Source of the DNA: CAZSLZ01 sp964607865
GTDB lineage: Bacteria; Vulcanimicrobiota; JAJTBE01; CAZSLZ01
Assembly (NCBI GenBank): GCA_964607865.1
Contig: CAZSLZ010000082.1
Span: forward strand, 1-14,646
DNA: 14,646 bases
Direction of reading: 5' to 3'
Shown here: positions 1 through 6,820 of the stretch, one piece after another
Layout: each line of letters begins with the position of its first letter
Position numbering within the stretch: the first letter of the stretch is position 1
Program-made: the position numbers and the translations under genes
Notes under the pieces: model-generated
The model's input: the letters and a program-made list of their open reading frames with translations, nothing else
What the model was told of the DNA's origin: nothing
Databases searched by the model: none

Positions 1-117
1 ATCAACTGTTTCTTGTATTTTTATATTTTTTAAAATCCCTTCAACTAAATATACATCATCTTGTCCTTCAACCATTATTGCTTTTTTATTAAATAATATG
101 CCATCTTTTCGTAACAC
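1..117 (-). CDS. TOPRIM-like (DUF3226/DUF4435-type) protein, partial, cut by window edge
   Basis: Only the first 39 codons lie in the window. Read from a GTG whose G is the last base of the upstream ATPase gene's TAG stop (TAGTG overlap), they contain AIMVEGQDDVYLVEGIL, then the hydrophobic/polar run NIKIQE. A hydrophobic strand ending in VEG followed by two acidic residues is the opening glutamate motif of TOPRIM folds, and this form resembles the start of DUF3226 and DUF4435 proteins as I remember them. Such proteins are often encoded beside AAA_15 ATPases, as in PARIS (AriA/AriB). A TTG at 130-132 in the same frame is an alternative start; neither has an ideally spaced ribosome binding site, consistent with translational coupling to the ATPase. 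Nuclease activity, length and exact family cannot be judged from this fragment. Confidence 0.6.
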   Translation of the reverse strand, partial: MLRKDGILFNKKAIMVEGQDDVYLVEGILKNIKIQETVD

Positions 118-1199
118 TATCTCATGTCCCAACCTTTATTTAATGTAGTTTTTAAAATTTCATAATCATATTCCACAGGTATAATTTTTTCTTTGTCTTT
201 GTCAAATCTGAATAGTCTAAACTTATCTTTAAATCTTTTTTTCTGGACAACTTCAAAAAAAGTTTTAATACAATCCAAAGAATGTGTGGTTGCAAACAAC
301 TGCAGATTAGTATCTTTTATTAAATCAACTATTGCTTCCCAACTTTTCTGTTGTGCTTTTCTGTGTAGTCCACTCTCAAACTCGTCTATTAATATAACAT
401 CGGATTTTCCCTCAATTATTGCAGCAAGATAACTAAATATAATTTTTGTCCCTCCACCCATTAAATTCAAAGGAATTCTTGAGGGAAAACCTACATCAAC
501 AAAAATAGTGCCATCGATAACATATATATCTTTAATTGAAGGTTCAATTTTCTTTATATATTTTAACAATTTATTTTCTTTTTTATTGGTAATAATTGTA
601 TTAGTTATCTGTGGAATTTCCTTTAAAATCGTCGAAACATCAAAAATAAACCTGCCAAAAATTGGTTCTTTATACTCAGAAGCTTTTTCTCTGTCGTATT
701 TCCACCCATCTTTAGTCTTAAGGATATCTAAATAAGTTTCATATAGCTTCTCCTCATTTGGATGTTTAGATACAGTATAGATCATCTTTAGGCTACCTAT
801 ATTTTCCGCCTTTATTTTTTCATCTTCTATAGTATTTGTTAGAGGGGAAATTTCTTCTTCTGCTAAAACTTCTGAAGTATCACTTAAATTAATTTGAAGC
901 TGAATTTTACGTTCTTCTTCTGGGTTAGTCAAGCCAGCAATAATTTGAACTGGGATTTGCGGTTCTAACCCATAAAAGTATGATTTTAAAAAAATATCAT
1001 TAGCTTTTAGATACCCTCTAAATTTATTAATTCTGACAAACATTTCAGGGTTAGTAAACCCCATTAAAAGAAAAAGTGCTTCCAAGAATGTAGATTTTCC
1101 AGAATTGTTTTCACCTATAATCAAATTAATTTGTTTTAAATTATCAACGGAAAAATCTTTCATTCCCTTGAAATTTTTAATCTCTACTTTTTTGAACAT
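117..1199 (-). CDS. AAA_15/OLD-like ATPase (SMC/ABC-type), candidate defence ATPase
   Basis: A 360-residue ATPase of the AAA_15 (RecF/SMC/OLD-like) class. Visible motifs: N-terminal strand FKKVEIKNFKGMKDF; Walker A GENNSGKST at residues 29-37; a signature-like segment LNLMGGGTKIIFSYLAAI; Walker B VILIDE with catalytic Glu near 273 followed by FESGLH (D-loop); and LFATTHS with the switch His near 306. It ends soon after, with no C-terminal TOPRIM domain, so it is not a full OLD nuclease; the TOPRIM-like part is encoded by the next gene, overlapping by one base. I chose the ATG at 1197-1199 because GAGAGGGAG lies just upstream and the family motif starts there. An in-frame ATG at 1235 adds 12 residues and has AGGAGG 13 bases upstream. 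The gene is much more AT-rich than the phage genes before it, suggesting separate acquisition. A role in anti-phage defence is inferred from context. Confidence 0.85.
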   Translation of the reverse strand: MFKKVEIKNFKGMKDFSVDNLKQINLIIGENNSGKSTFLEALFLLMGFTNPEMFVRINKFRGYLKANDIFLKSYFYGLEPQIPVQIIAGLTNPEEERKIQLQINLSDTSEVLAEEEISPLTNTIEDEKIKAENIGSLKMIYTVSKHPNEEKLYETYLDILKTKDGWKYDREKASEYKEPIFGRFIFDVSTILKEIPQITNTIITNKKENKLLKYIKKIEPSIKDIYVIDGTIFVDVGFPSRIPLNLMGGGTKIIFSYLAAIIEGKSDVILIDEFESGLHRKAQQKSWEAIVDLIKDTNLQLFATTHSLDCIKTFFEVVQKKRFKDKFRLFRFDKDKEKIIPVEYDYEILKTTLNKGWDMR

Positions 1200-1265
1200 A
1201 AAACTCCCTCTCTCGGCTCTGCTATGTTTCGTCATAACTAAATTTACACCTCCTACTATCTTTTC

Positions 1266-1472
1266 TTATTCATAAGGCGTTGACCAGCCGGGGCGCCCCA
1301 TTATCACCGGCACATCGTCATCCAGAAACAGCACCAGGACATCGGCGCCTTCAGCATAATTATAGTTAGAGGGAACCGCCTTGATGTTATGGCTGGCTCC
1401 CCCTATGTTCACATTCATATTGTCGTCGTCGTCATACCTGATTTTACCCAGTGCGAATAAATTCCGTTTCAA
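1266..1472 (-). CDS. Small phage protein, OB/spike-like beta barrel (putative)
   Basis: A 68-residue protein whose core, GADVLVLFLDDDVPVIMGRPGW, is written here only as its key parts: a Gly-Ala-Asp turn, the strand VLVLFL, three Asp, then PVIMGRPGW. This layout (a 'well-defined channel' strand followed by a 'value/viG' strand) is common in small beta-barrel and OB-fold proteins of phage baseplates that sit next to the hub. It lies 19 bases after the hub gene, which fits a spike or hub accessory. The start is a TTG at 1470-1472, supported by AAGAAGGGG five bases upstream; the ATG at 1475-1477 is out of frame and meets a stop after two codons. It is the last virion gene before the AT-rich ATPase gene. 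Function is inferred from position and pattern only. Confidence 0.55.
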   Translation of the reverse strand: MKRNLFALGKIRYDDDDNMNVNIGGASHNIKAVPSNYNYAEGADVLVLFLDDDVPVIMGRPGWSTPYE

Positions 1473-1491
1473 AACATCCCCTTCTTTCCGT

Positions 1492-4236
1492 TTAAGTAGA
1501 GTATTCCACTACGGTTATGGTATCGGTGCCTTCGTTGCCGTTAATGCTGGTTGCAATGCTCTCCACGTTGTAAGTCCCTGATATACCCGACGCCGGGTCG
1601 TTTATCCCGATAGTGTCGCCAGGGTAAAGGTAGGGGTTGATCTGGGCGGTCATGCGTAACGTCCGCCTTATCCGCCCCTGTTGACGCATGAAGGCTTCCG
1701 CTTTAGTCTGGGCCATGGCGTTGGTGGCAATGAAATTACTCTCAATCACCGGCGCCGGCCGGGTGCCTGAAGGGTTATAATGATACTGCGCGTCCAGGTT
1801 AATGCCTGAGCCCCTGTATTCCCTGGGCGTCCCCCGGATCTCCATTTTCCAGTAAGGAAGCTCGGTGTCGCTGGTAGGGGTTACCGTAAAATACAACTCA
1901 TCGGCGTAGCTGGCTGGCAGGTTCATAATATGCCCCACATAAGCGCCGTTAAGGAACCAGTCGAACAGCTCAATTGTGCAGTTATAGGCGGCAATAATAT
2001 GCACCTGGGGCGCCCAGAACACTCCGCTTAACTGGGCGTTCTGCCTGCCTTCCCCGGTGCTTTCCATCGCCCATGCCAGGTCGGCGTTCTTCGTCCGCCG
2101 GGCAACCTTCACAGAGTCATAATATTCAATGGACTGGTCTTCAACCTCCATACTGTAAATATGCTGGGGGCCGTAATAATAGAAAGTCGGGTTCGACAGT
2201 TTAGGTTCCCAGGCTTCAAACCGGTTGTCCTTAACCCGCCAGTATGCGCCCACTTCGTTTAACAGGGTCTGGATCCGGTTGATGGGTTTATCCTGCTGAA
2301 AGTCGAACTGAAGCACCGGGAAACTGGGAATATCCAAAGTGCCATTCATCTCCACCTCTTCCAGAATTTCACTGATAATAGCGGTCGCCTGCTGGTTCTC
2401 CCAGGTTTCCAGAGTCATGTTATCCCGGTATAGCTTCTCTCCAAAATCACTGCCGGAAAAGTTAACCATGGGGCCATCCTCCCCGCTGGTGGAATAGGTG
2501 CGGTTCAGGGTGTAAAGCTGATAATAACTGCTTCCCACATCGTTAAGCCCATATCGCAGCCAGGCGATCCTTGGGGTGTCAATATCGGGTTTTAAACCGT
2601 CGCTGTTGCAGTATTCGTAATCGTTGTCAATCACCGATACGGTAAACCGGGTAAGCTGGTTAACGCCCCGGTTAAGGGTCAGGCTGGCAATGGGGTAATC
2701 ATCGCTGGTGCCGATCTTGAAGGTTGCCCATACATTCTTGATAAAATCGTCGGCAGTGGTTCCGCCGCCGCCAATAACAATAGAATCGGGAACCGGCAGG
2801 TCTGCGCCCTCGGATGCGGAGCAAACCATGAACTTGTTTTTAAAGGTTTGCTGAATGTCCCGGCGGATCTGGAATTTATTAAATATCTCAATACCGGCAA
2901 CATTCAACAAAAAACGGTTGTATAGAGGTTTCGAAACCCCGCCGTAAACCTGGAATTTATTTGTTATATCCTTTTCAACCGGTGATAATACCTGGAACCT
3001 GTTGTTAATGCCCAGCTGCGGGTAACCGATTATCCTGAATTTATTGTATATATCGAGTTTCGCCGAACCTTGAATCTGGAATTTAGTTTCAAAACCCTGC
3101 CCCACCGGGGTTAACACCCGGAATTTATTGGTTAGAACCGTGCTGGCATAACGCTCAATGGCGAATTTGTTCAGTAAGACAGCGTTAACAACACCTTCTA
3201 CCGCAAACTTGTTAAGAAAATCCTGATGAACGCCTTTCAATACCTTGAACTTTGTGGCAAAAGATTGTTCCACCGGGGTTAATACCCGGAATTTAGCCTC
3301 AAAGTTCTGGTTAACACCCTTAAGAACCTTGAATTTATTATCGAACCGGGCAGTATAAAAACCATCCACCTGAAACCTATTAATAAAATCCTGGCTGACA
3401 TACCGGGCAACCGCAAATTTGGTTTCAAAGGGTTGTTTAACGGGTGATAATACCCGGAACCTGGTTTCAAAGCTCTGTTCAGCGGGCTTCAACACCCGGA
3501 ACTTATTATCGAACCGGGCGGTGTAAAAACCCTCAATTTCAAACTTATTCAGAAAGGATTGCTCAACGTCGGTTAATGAATCAAATATATCCTCGGTGCC
3601 GTTGCCGGAGTTCCATAAGAAACTTCGTTCTGTGGCGTCAAGCTGTTTATCAAAGAAAATGACATTGTCAAGCTCGCCCTCCCAGTGGTTAGAGTTCCCG
3701 CCGGAATCATAGTAACAGCCTATCCGCAGCCAGCTGTTATCAACAGTTATAGTCCCGTTGCCGATAGAGGTTCCTTCATCATTGTCAATATAGACGGTAG
3801 ATCCCGACGAACTGTAATTAATGATAAGCAGGTGCCAGCCGCCATCGTTATAGCCGGTGCCCAGATGGGTATTACTTCCGGCATGGTCAACAAACAGGGC
3901 GCCGCCGATGGCGCGGACTCTGGCGGCAAACATATTGCTGTCGCTGTCGTCATACTTATGGCAGAAGATATATTTATCCGGGCTTGCCACGTCGGTTTTA
4001 AACCATACTGCCACCGCGCCGGATGCGGACAGGGTGCCTGCAGGGAACCCGCTGATATACTCAGAGCCGTCCCACTGAAAACACCCGTTAATTTTCCCGC
4101 TGGCGCTATATAACCCGCTGGTATTTTCCGAGGCGGAAGCGTCGTAACCGTTGCTTGATGCATCAGTTACCGTGGTGTTGGCGGCGTTGTCGTTAAGTTT
4201 ATATTGCGCGTTAACATCGGAGGTTGAAAAACCCAT
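1492..4236 (-). CDS. Baseplate hub / tail-tip protein with N-terminal LamG domain and 14-residue repeats
   Basis: A 914-residue, three-part protein. Residues about 8-218 form a LamG/concanavalin-A-like jelly roll (AQYKLND, DASSNGYDA, FQWDGSEYI, AVWFKTD, WHLLIINY, ELDNVIFFDKQL), a fold often used to bind sugars. Residues 230 to about 480 hold 18 copies of a 14-residue repeat centred on [NTA][KR]F-x-[VI]. Residues about 490-914 resemble phage hub proteins of the gpD/gp27/XkdQ kind: SGSDFGEKLYRDNM, AIISEILEE, PINRIQTLLNEVGAYWRV, and the ending INPYLYPGDTIGI then a GTYNVESI strand. Such hubs close the distal end of the tail tube. The ATG has AAGGAGG nine bases upstream. A LamG domain and repeat arm in front of a hub is unusual; the arm may project the lectin-like domain towards the cell surface (inference). 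It is GC-richer than the head genes. Confidence 0.75.
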   Translation of the reverse strand: MGFSTSDVNAQYKLNDNAANTTVTDASSNGYDASASENTSGLYSASGKINGCFQWDGSEYISGFPAGTLSASGAVAVWFKTDVASPDKYIFCHKYDDSDSNMFAARVRAIGGALFVDHAGSNTHLGTGYNDGGWHLLIINYSSSGSTVYIDNDEGTSIGNGTITVDNSWLRIGCYYDSGGNSNHWEGELDNVIFFDKQLDATERSFLWNSGNGTEDIFDSLTDVEQSFLNKFEIEGFYTARFDNKFRVLKPAEQSFETRFRVLSPVKQPFETKFAVARYVSQDFINRFQVDGFYTARFDNKFKVLKGVNQNFEAKFRVLTPVEQSFATKFKVLKGVHQDFLNKFAVEGVVNAVLLNKFAIERYASTVLTNKFRVLTPVGQGFETKFQIQGSAKLDIYNKFRIIGYPQLGINNRFQVLSPVEKDITNKFQVYGGVSKPLYNRFLLNVAGIEIFNKFQIRRDIQQTFKNKFMVCSASEGADLPVPDSIVIGGGGTTADDFIKNVWATFKIGTSDDYPIASLTLNRGVNQLTRFTVSVIDNDYEYCNSDGLKPDIDTPRIAWLRYGLNDVGSSYYQLYTLNRTYSTSGEDGPMVNFSGSDFGEKLYRDNMTLETWENQQATAIISEILEEVEMNGTLDIPSFPVLQFDFQQDKPINRIQTLLNEVGAYWRVKDNRFEAWEPKLSNPTFYYYGPQHIYSMEVEDQSIEYYDSVKVARRTKNADLAWAMESTGEGRQNAQLSGVFWAPQVHIIAAYNCTIELFDWFLNGAYVGHIMNLPASYADELYFTVTPTSDTELPYWKMEIRGTPREYRGSGINLDAQYHYNPSGTRPAPVIESNFIATNAMAQTKAEAFMRQQGRIRRTLRMTAQINPYLYPGDTIGINDPASGISGTYNVESIATSINGNEGTDTITVVEYST
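2824..3549 (-). repeat. 18-copy 42-bp tandem repeat inside the hub gene (14-residue NKF repeat)
   Basis: The translated repeat has a strict 14-residue period: 18 [NTA][KR]F triplets occur between residues 230 and 467, spaced 14 apart with one 13-residue exception (the unit NRFLLNVAGIEIF). Consensus: NKFxVLxPVxQxFx. Similarity is visible in the DNA too, for example recurring AATACCCGGAATTTA on the plus strand. A higher-order duplication of four units (56 residues, 168 bp) is seen: GFYTARFDNKF occurs in units 1 and 5 with matching following units. Later units are more diverged. Confidence 0.9.
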
Positions 4237-4251
4237 GGTTACACCTCCTTA

Positions 4252-5046
4252 TTAAGTGGTTCCACCTTTAAGAACTACTATGGCGGTTATCTCTGCGCCG
4301 GGTTCCAGCCCGCCTTCAACAGTCTGCTTCCACCATATACCCTGCCCTGAGCCGGAAGAAAGGGTGCCGGAGTTGGCGACTTCCAGCCCGTCGGCAAATG
4401 TCCGGGGCTTGCTGAAGGAAATTCCGCCGGGGGCGGTGGTTGCGTCGGTGGTGTCCCCGGAATCATCCAGGGTGGCAACCAACCCGATCTCCACGATGGA
4501 CAGGGCGCAGTTTGAACCCTGGGGGATAATTCCCAGGGTGGTGCCATCTGCAGAAATAGTTATATCGCCGTTAGCGGTGGTAAGAGTTCCATCAGCAACC
4601 AGCTGAAGTTCAATCCAGAATATTTTACTGAACACGCTTGAACTTTCAACCTCGGTTGTGCCGTTCAGGGTAACTTCCTCGGTCTGCACATTGCCGGATG
4701 CGTCTTCGCCCACAATCTTAATCTTCATGGTGTCGTCATCGCTGGCTGAAGCTGAAACCGCCGCGATCAGCTCGTTGGATTCCAGGTCATCCAGGGCGTT
4801 TTCCATGTATATCTTCGCCGATTCCAGGTCGGTTGATGCGTTGGTGTTCTTCACAAAGGTCTTCTTATACTGGTATTTTGTATCGTCGCTTTCATCCTCG
4901 TTTGCGGTGCGGACATGGAATATGGCGCTGAGCGCCGATCCCAGCTCGCCGGATGCGGTGTCTATAGCGCCGCCCACGGTTGAAGTATCGTCGGAGGGAT
5001 GATCCTCCGAAGGGTAATGTTTAAGGTCTGTTGAACTGACTGCCAT
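4252..5046 (-). CDS. Phage virion structural protein (beta-rich, acidic)
   Basis: A 264-residue, acidic, Ser/Thr-rich protein with few Cys and no signal peptide. It opens with SSTDLKHYPSED and a GGAID segment, then FHVRTANEDESDDTKYQYK, KTFVKNTNASTDLESAKIY, and a C-terminal stretch with APGGISFSKP, LEVANSGTLSSG and GIWWKQTVEGG. This order of short motifs (YPS.., GGAI, VKNT, PxGIxFS, GxWxxxTV) recalls a family of virion proteins found beside tail or baseplate genes in diverse phages, which I know only as uncharacterised structural proteins. It is 15 bases upstream of the hub gene and likely cotranscribed with it. AGGAGG lies about 8 bases before the ATG. A cap, collar or receptor-binding accessory role is possible; none is shown by the sequence. 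Confidence 0.5.
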   Translation of the reverse strand: MAVSSTDLKHYPSEDHPSDDTSTVGGAIDTASGELGSALSAIFHVRTANEDESDDTKYQYKKTFVKNTNASTDLESAKIYMENALDDLESNELIAAVSASASDDDTMKIKIVGEDASGNVQTEEVTLNGTTEVESSSVFSKIFWIELQLVADGTLTTANGDITISADGTTLGIIPQGSNCALSIVEIGLVATLDDSGDTTDATTAPGGISFSKPRTFADGLEVANSGTLSSGSGQGIWWKQTVEGGLEPGAEITAIVVLKGGTT

Positions 5047-5160
5047 TGTATATTCCTCCTGTTAATTAAAAATTATTTGTTGATAATTATTGAATATTTT
5101 TTAACAAAATCGACTTGGCCAGAGCTTTACTGTTTAATTATTTTCAATATAATAGCCTGG

Positions 5161-5520
5161 TTATTCCACGCTCACTACTTCCATAGTAAAACTGCAATTC
5201 ACATAATCAGTCCCGATAATCGGATCTGCTGAACTGCTGGTTATATACCCCGTGTAGGTGGTGCTGTCGTGAACTATTGTAGTAAAGGTATTTCCGGCGT
5301 TTTCGATGTTATCAATAACAGTATCAAAATCGGTAGCTGGTAGATATTTTGCGTTACATTGCAGTGTGGTTATGGGTGAACCCACATAATAATAATGCCA
5401 GGCGCCCGTATCAGAGCTTCCTGGTATTGTTCTTTTCTTGGATACGATGGGCTGAACGCCCTTAACCGGGGTTGCCTCAAAATCATAGGGCATAGATACA
5501 CTTGCCACTGAAGAACTCAA
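5161..5520 (-). CDS. Small beta-rich tail-associated protein (putative)
   Basis: About 119 residues. The C-terminal half, with DFDTVIDNIENAGNTF then VHDSTTYTGYITS, ADPIIG and VNCSFTMEVVSVE, follows the pattern of small phage tail proteins: helix, strand-turn-strand carrying a short ligand-like loop, and a last strand xFxxEVV. Earlier it has WHYYYVGSPITTLQ. I place the start at the TTG 5518-5520 because GGAGG lies 8 bases upstream; the ATG at 5533-5535 overlaps that GGAGG and has no site of its own. It is the first gene of the distal tail group (this gene, 264-residue virion protein, hub, small OB-like protein) and is separated from the other tail genes by two exported-protein genes. The exact role (Dit-like, tail terminator or other) is not decidable by eye. 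Confidence 0.45.
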   Translation of the reverse strand: MSSSVASVSMPYDFEATPVKGVQPIVSKKRTIPGSSDTGAWHYYYVGSPITTLQCNAKYLPATDFDTVIDNIENAGNTFTTIVHDSTTYTGYITSSSADPIIGTDYVNCSFTMEVVSVE

Positions 5521-5602
5521 ATTTAACACCTCCATTTATAATTTTTAAAGACTCTTGATTGATTCTTCATCTTATTTTATCTTTTCGGGGAATAATCTCT
5601 AA

Positions 5603-5654
5603 AGTACAAACTACTTCATGAAGGATTGCAAATATTATTGATGAATTATTTATT
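5603..5654. promoter_or_regulatory. Possible divergent promoters sharing a self-complementary -35 hexamer
   Basis: TTGCAA at 5626-5631 is its own reverse complement. On plus, a 17-base spacer leads to TTTATT (5649-5654), before the exported KGG-protein gene. On minus, a 17-base spacer leads to TGTACT (5608-5603), before the small tail protein gene. Each hexamer matches consensus at 4 of 6 positions. A perfect palindrome CTTCATGAAG (5613-5622) lies in the minus spacer and could be an operator. Weak evidence. Confidence 0.25.
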
Positions 5655-5682
5655 CAGTATGAAATATGAATAGGAGGGTACT

Positions 5683-6213
5683 ATGAAAAAATTTAAATCA
5701 ACTGCATTAATTTTAACCTTGGCTTTAATGTTTATGACATTACAGGCTTTTGCTGAAACAGTAAAGGTAAATATTGCAGAAGCAAAATCTGATATGCCTG
5801 AAAAACAGATCGCCACTCAAATGGGCCTCAAGTTAGCAAGCTACAATTTGAAGAACAACCAGAAGACTAACGGTGAAATATACACACCCGAGAAGTTAAT
5901 GATTTACAAATTCGAAAAATATCCAGTTGGAACAAAGATCGAATTGAAAAAGCTTAACGATAACGAATATGAAATCAAAATTCTGGGCAGTAACACAGTA
6001 ACTAAAAAATTCCAGGTAGCATTTAAAAGCGCCGGCAAAGGTGGCAGCTCCAAGGGCGGTTCAAAAGGTGGCTCCAAAGGNNNNNNNNNNNNNNNNNNNN
6101 NNNNNNNNNNNNNNNNNNNNNNNNNNNNNNNNNNNNNNNNNNNNNNNNNNNNNNNNNNNNNNNNNNNNNNNNNNNNNNNNAAAGGCGGCGGCGGGCCAAA
6201 AGGCGGCAGATAA
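5683..6213 (+). CDS. Exported protein with Lys-Gly-Gly-Ser repeat tail, interrupted by assembly gap
   Basis: The only convincing plus-strand gene. It starts ATG with TAGGAGGG four bases upstream. Residues 1-24 are a signal peptide (KKFK, hydrophobic core, cleavage likely after AFA). The mature part, to about residue 112, is a small mixed alpha/beta domain (PEKQIATQMGLKLASYNL, PEKLMIYKFEKYPVG, KKLNDNEYEIKILG). Then come repeats of KGGS type, cut by 100 Ns, ending KGGGGPKGGR. Predicted to be released or wall-bound and strongly cationic; no lipobox or LPXTG is visible, though the gap hides part. Real length and frame across the gap are unknown, but the downstream frame that keeps K-G-G codons is the one in frame here. 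It lies inside a tail cassette on the opposite strand with its own terminator, the arrangement of a moron. No function recognised. Confidence 0.7.
   Translation: MKKFKSTALILTLALMFMTLQAFAETVKVNIAEAKSDMPEKQIATQMGLKLASYNLKNNQKTNGEIYTPEKLMIYKFEKYPVGTKIELKKLNDNEYEIKILGSNTVTKKFQVAFKSAGKGGSSKGGSKGGSKXXXXXXXXXXXXXXXXXXXXXXXXXXXXXXXXXXKGGGGPKGGR
6081..6180. other. Assembly gap (100 Ns) in low-complexity repeat
   Basis: Exactly 100 Ns follow codons for KGGSKGGSKGG and precede codons for KGGGGP. A round 100 usually denotes a gap of unknown length, consistent with 12-base repeats that short reads could not span. Confidence 0.95.
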
Positions 6214-6223
6214 ACAGTAAATA

Positions 6224-6247
6224 AAAAGAGGCTTTAAAGCCTCTTTT
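6224..6247. terminator. Bidirectional terminator between convergent exported-protein genes
   Basis: A perfect 24-base palindrome, centred at 6235/6236, with GAGGCTT arms flanked by A4 on the left and T4 on the right. It sits 10 bases past the plus gene's stop and abuts the minus gene's stop, so it can serve both. Confidence 0.9.
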
Positions 6248-6248
6248 G

Positions 6249-6734
6249 TTATCTCGGGATAATTACCCCCAGTTTGCTTCCCTGTTTCCTCACGCTTATG
6301 GCAAAAACTTCATCGCCTCTTAATGCAAAAGCTATACCCTGCCGGGGATAAGCTAAAATCACCCCATCTCGTTGCCGGATCACTTCACCAACTCCCATCA
6401 TTGCTTCTACATCATAATATGTTGAGCCAACTGCTATACCGTTTTCCAGTTTATAGAAAGGAGCGTAAACTGTTATATCCAGCACATTTCGGGGGTTATT
6501 GCTCAATCCAAATACAACTTTATACTTATCATAATATATAAAATAATTCGTTGAGCTTGAACTTGTCTGATGTTCCGGCATCCCAAACATTCTAATTACT
6601 TCTGCAGCTGAAGAATCAAGCTTCATGGGGCCAATTCTCTTGCCGGGCACAATCAGGCTATCTGCATATGCCGGCATTAATAATAAAGAAATTAAGACAA
6701 GGTAAACAAAAAAATATAAAAACCTCTTTCTCAT
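6249..6734 (-). CDS. Exported protein with two BamE/SmpA-like repeats
   Basis: A 161-residue protein. The ATG at 6732-6734 is chosen because TAGGAG lies 8 bases upstream; a GTG nine bases earlier is in frame but overlaps that site's spacing. Residues 1-24 (RKRF, long hydrophobic core, AYA cleavage) form a signal peptide, and no Cys follows, so it is secreted rather than a lipoprotein. The mature part has two similar segments: PGKRIGPMKLDSSAAEVIRM with FGMPE, and ENGIAVGSTYYDVEAMMG with GEVI, each followed by strands (FIYYDKYKVVFGL; VILAYPRQGIAFAL). The pattern G-x-x-x-x-[ST]-x-x-[ED]-V-x-x-x-x-G is typical of SmpA/OmlA/BamE-like repeats, used in many unrelated secreted proteins. It converges on the KGG-protein gene and lies within the tail cassette; probably moron cargo or host-derived. 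Confidence 0.65.
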   Translation of the reverse strand: MRKRFLYFFVYLVLISLLLMPAYADSLIVPGKRIGPMKLDSSAAEVIRMFGMPEHQTSSSSTNYFIYYDKYKVVFGLSNNPRNVLDITVYAPFYKLENGIAVGSTYYDVEAMMGVGEVIRQRDGVILAYPRQGIAFALRGDEVFAISVRKQGSKLGVIIPR

Positions 6735-6820
6735 AACAAACACTCCTACTTATTACTTGAATATATAACTTCATTGAATTGCGAAAAATTCCTTGAATAG
6801 TAGTAGTTTTCGGATATGAT

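Noticed and set aside
117..1199. Full-length OLD nuclease or SMC protein
   Set aside because: The protein is only 360 residues and ends soon after the TTHS motif; no TOPRIM domain or long coiled coil is present.
2824..3549. CRISPR-like array
   Set aside because: The 42-bp periodicity is continuous, with no unique spacers, and keeps a reading frame coding a regular protein repeat.
3444..4163. Long overlapping reading frames on plus and in other frames within the hub gene
   Set aside because: They lie over a clear LamG and repeat-coding frame, lack good ribosome binding sites and encode unlikely sequences. Open frames opposite GC-rich repeats arise by chance.
5047..5160. Regulatory element or small gene in the 114-base gap upstream of the virion protein gene
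   Set aside because: AT-rich with a weak TTGTT/AACAA inverted repeat, but no convincing promoter, terminator or frame beyond the ribosome binding site.
6735..6820. Promoter for the exported BamE-like gene
   Set aside because: The stretch is AT-rich with a TTGACT and a TATATT, but they are not paired at a usual spacing, so I could not settle on a site.
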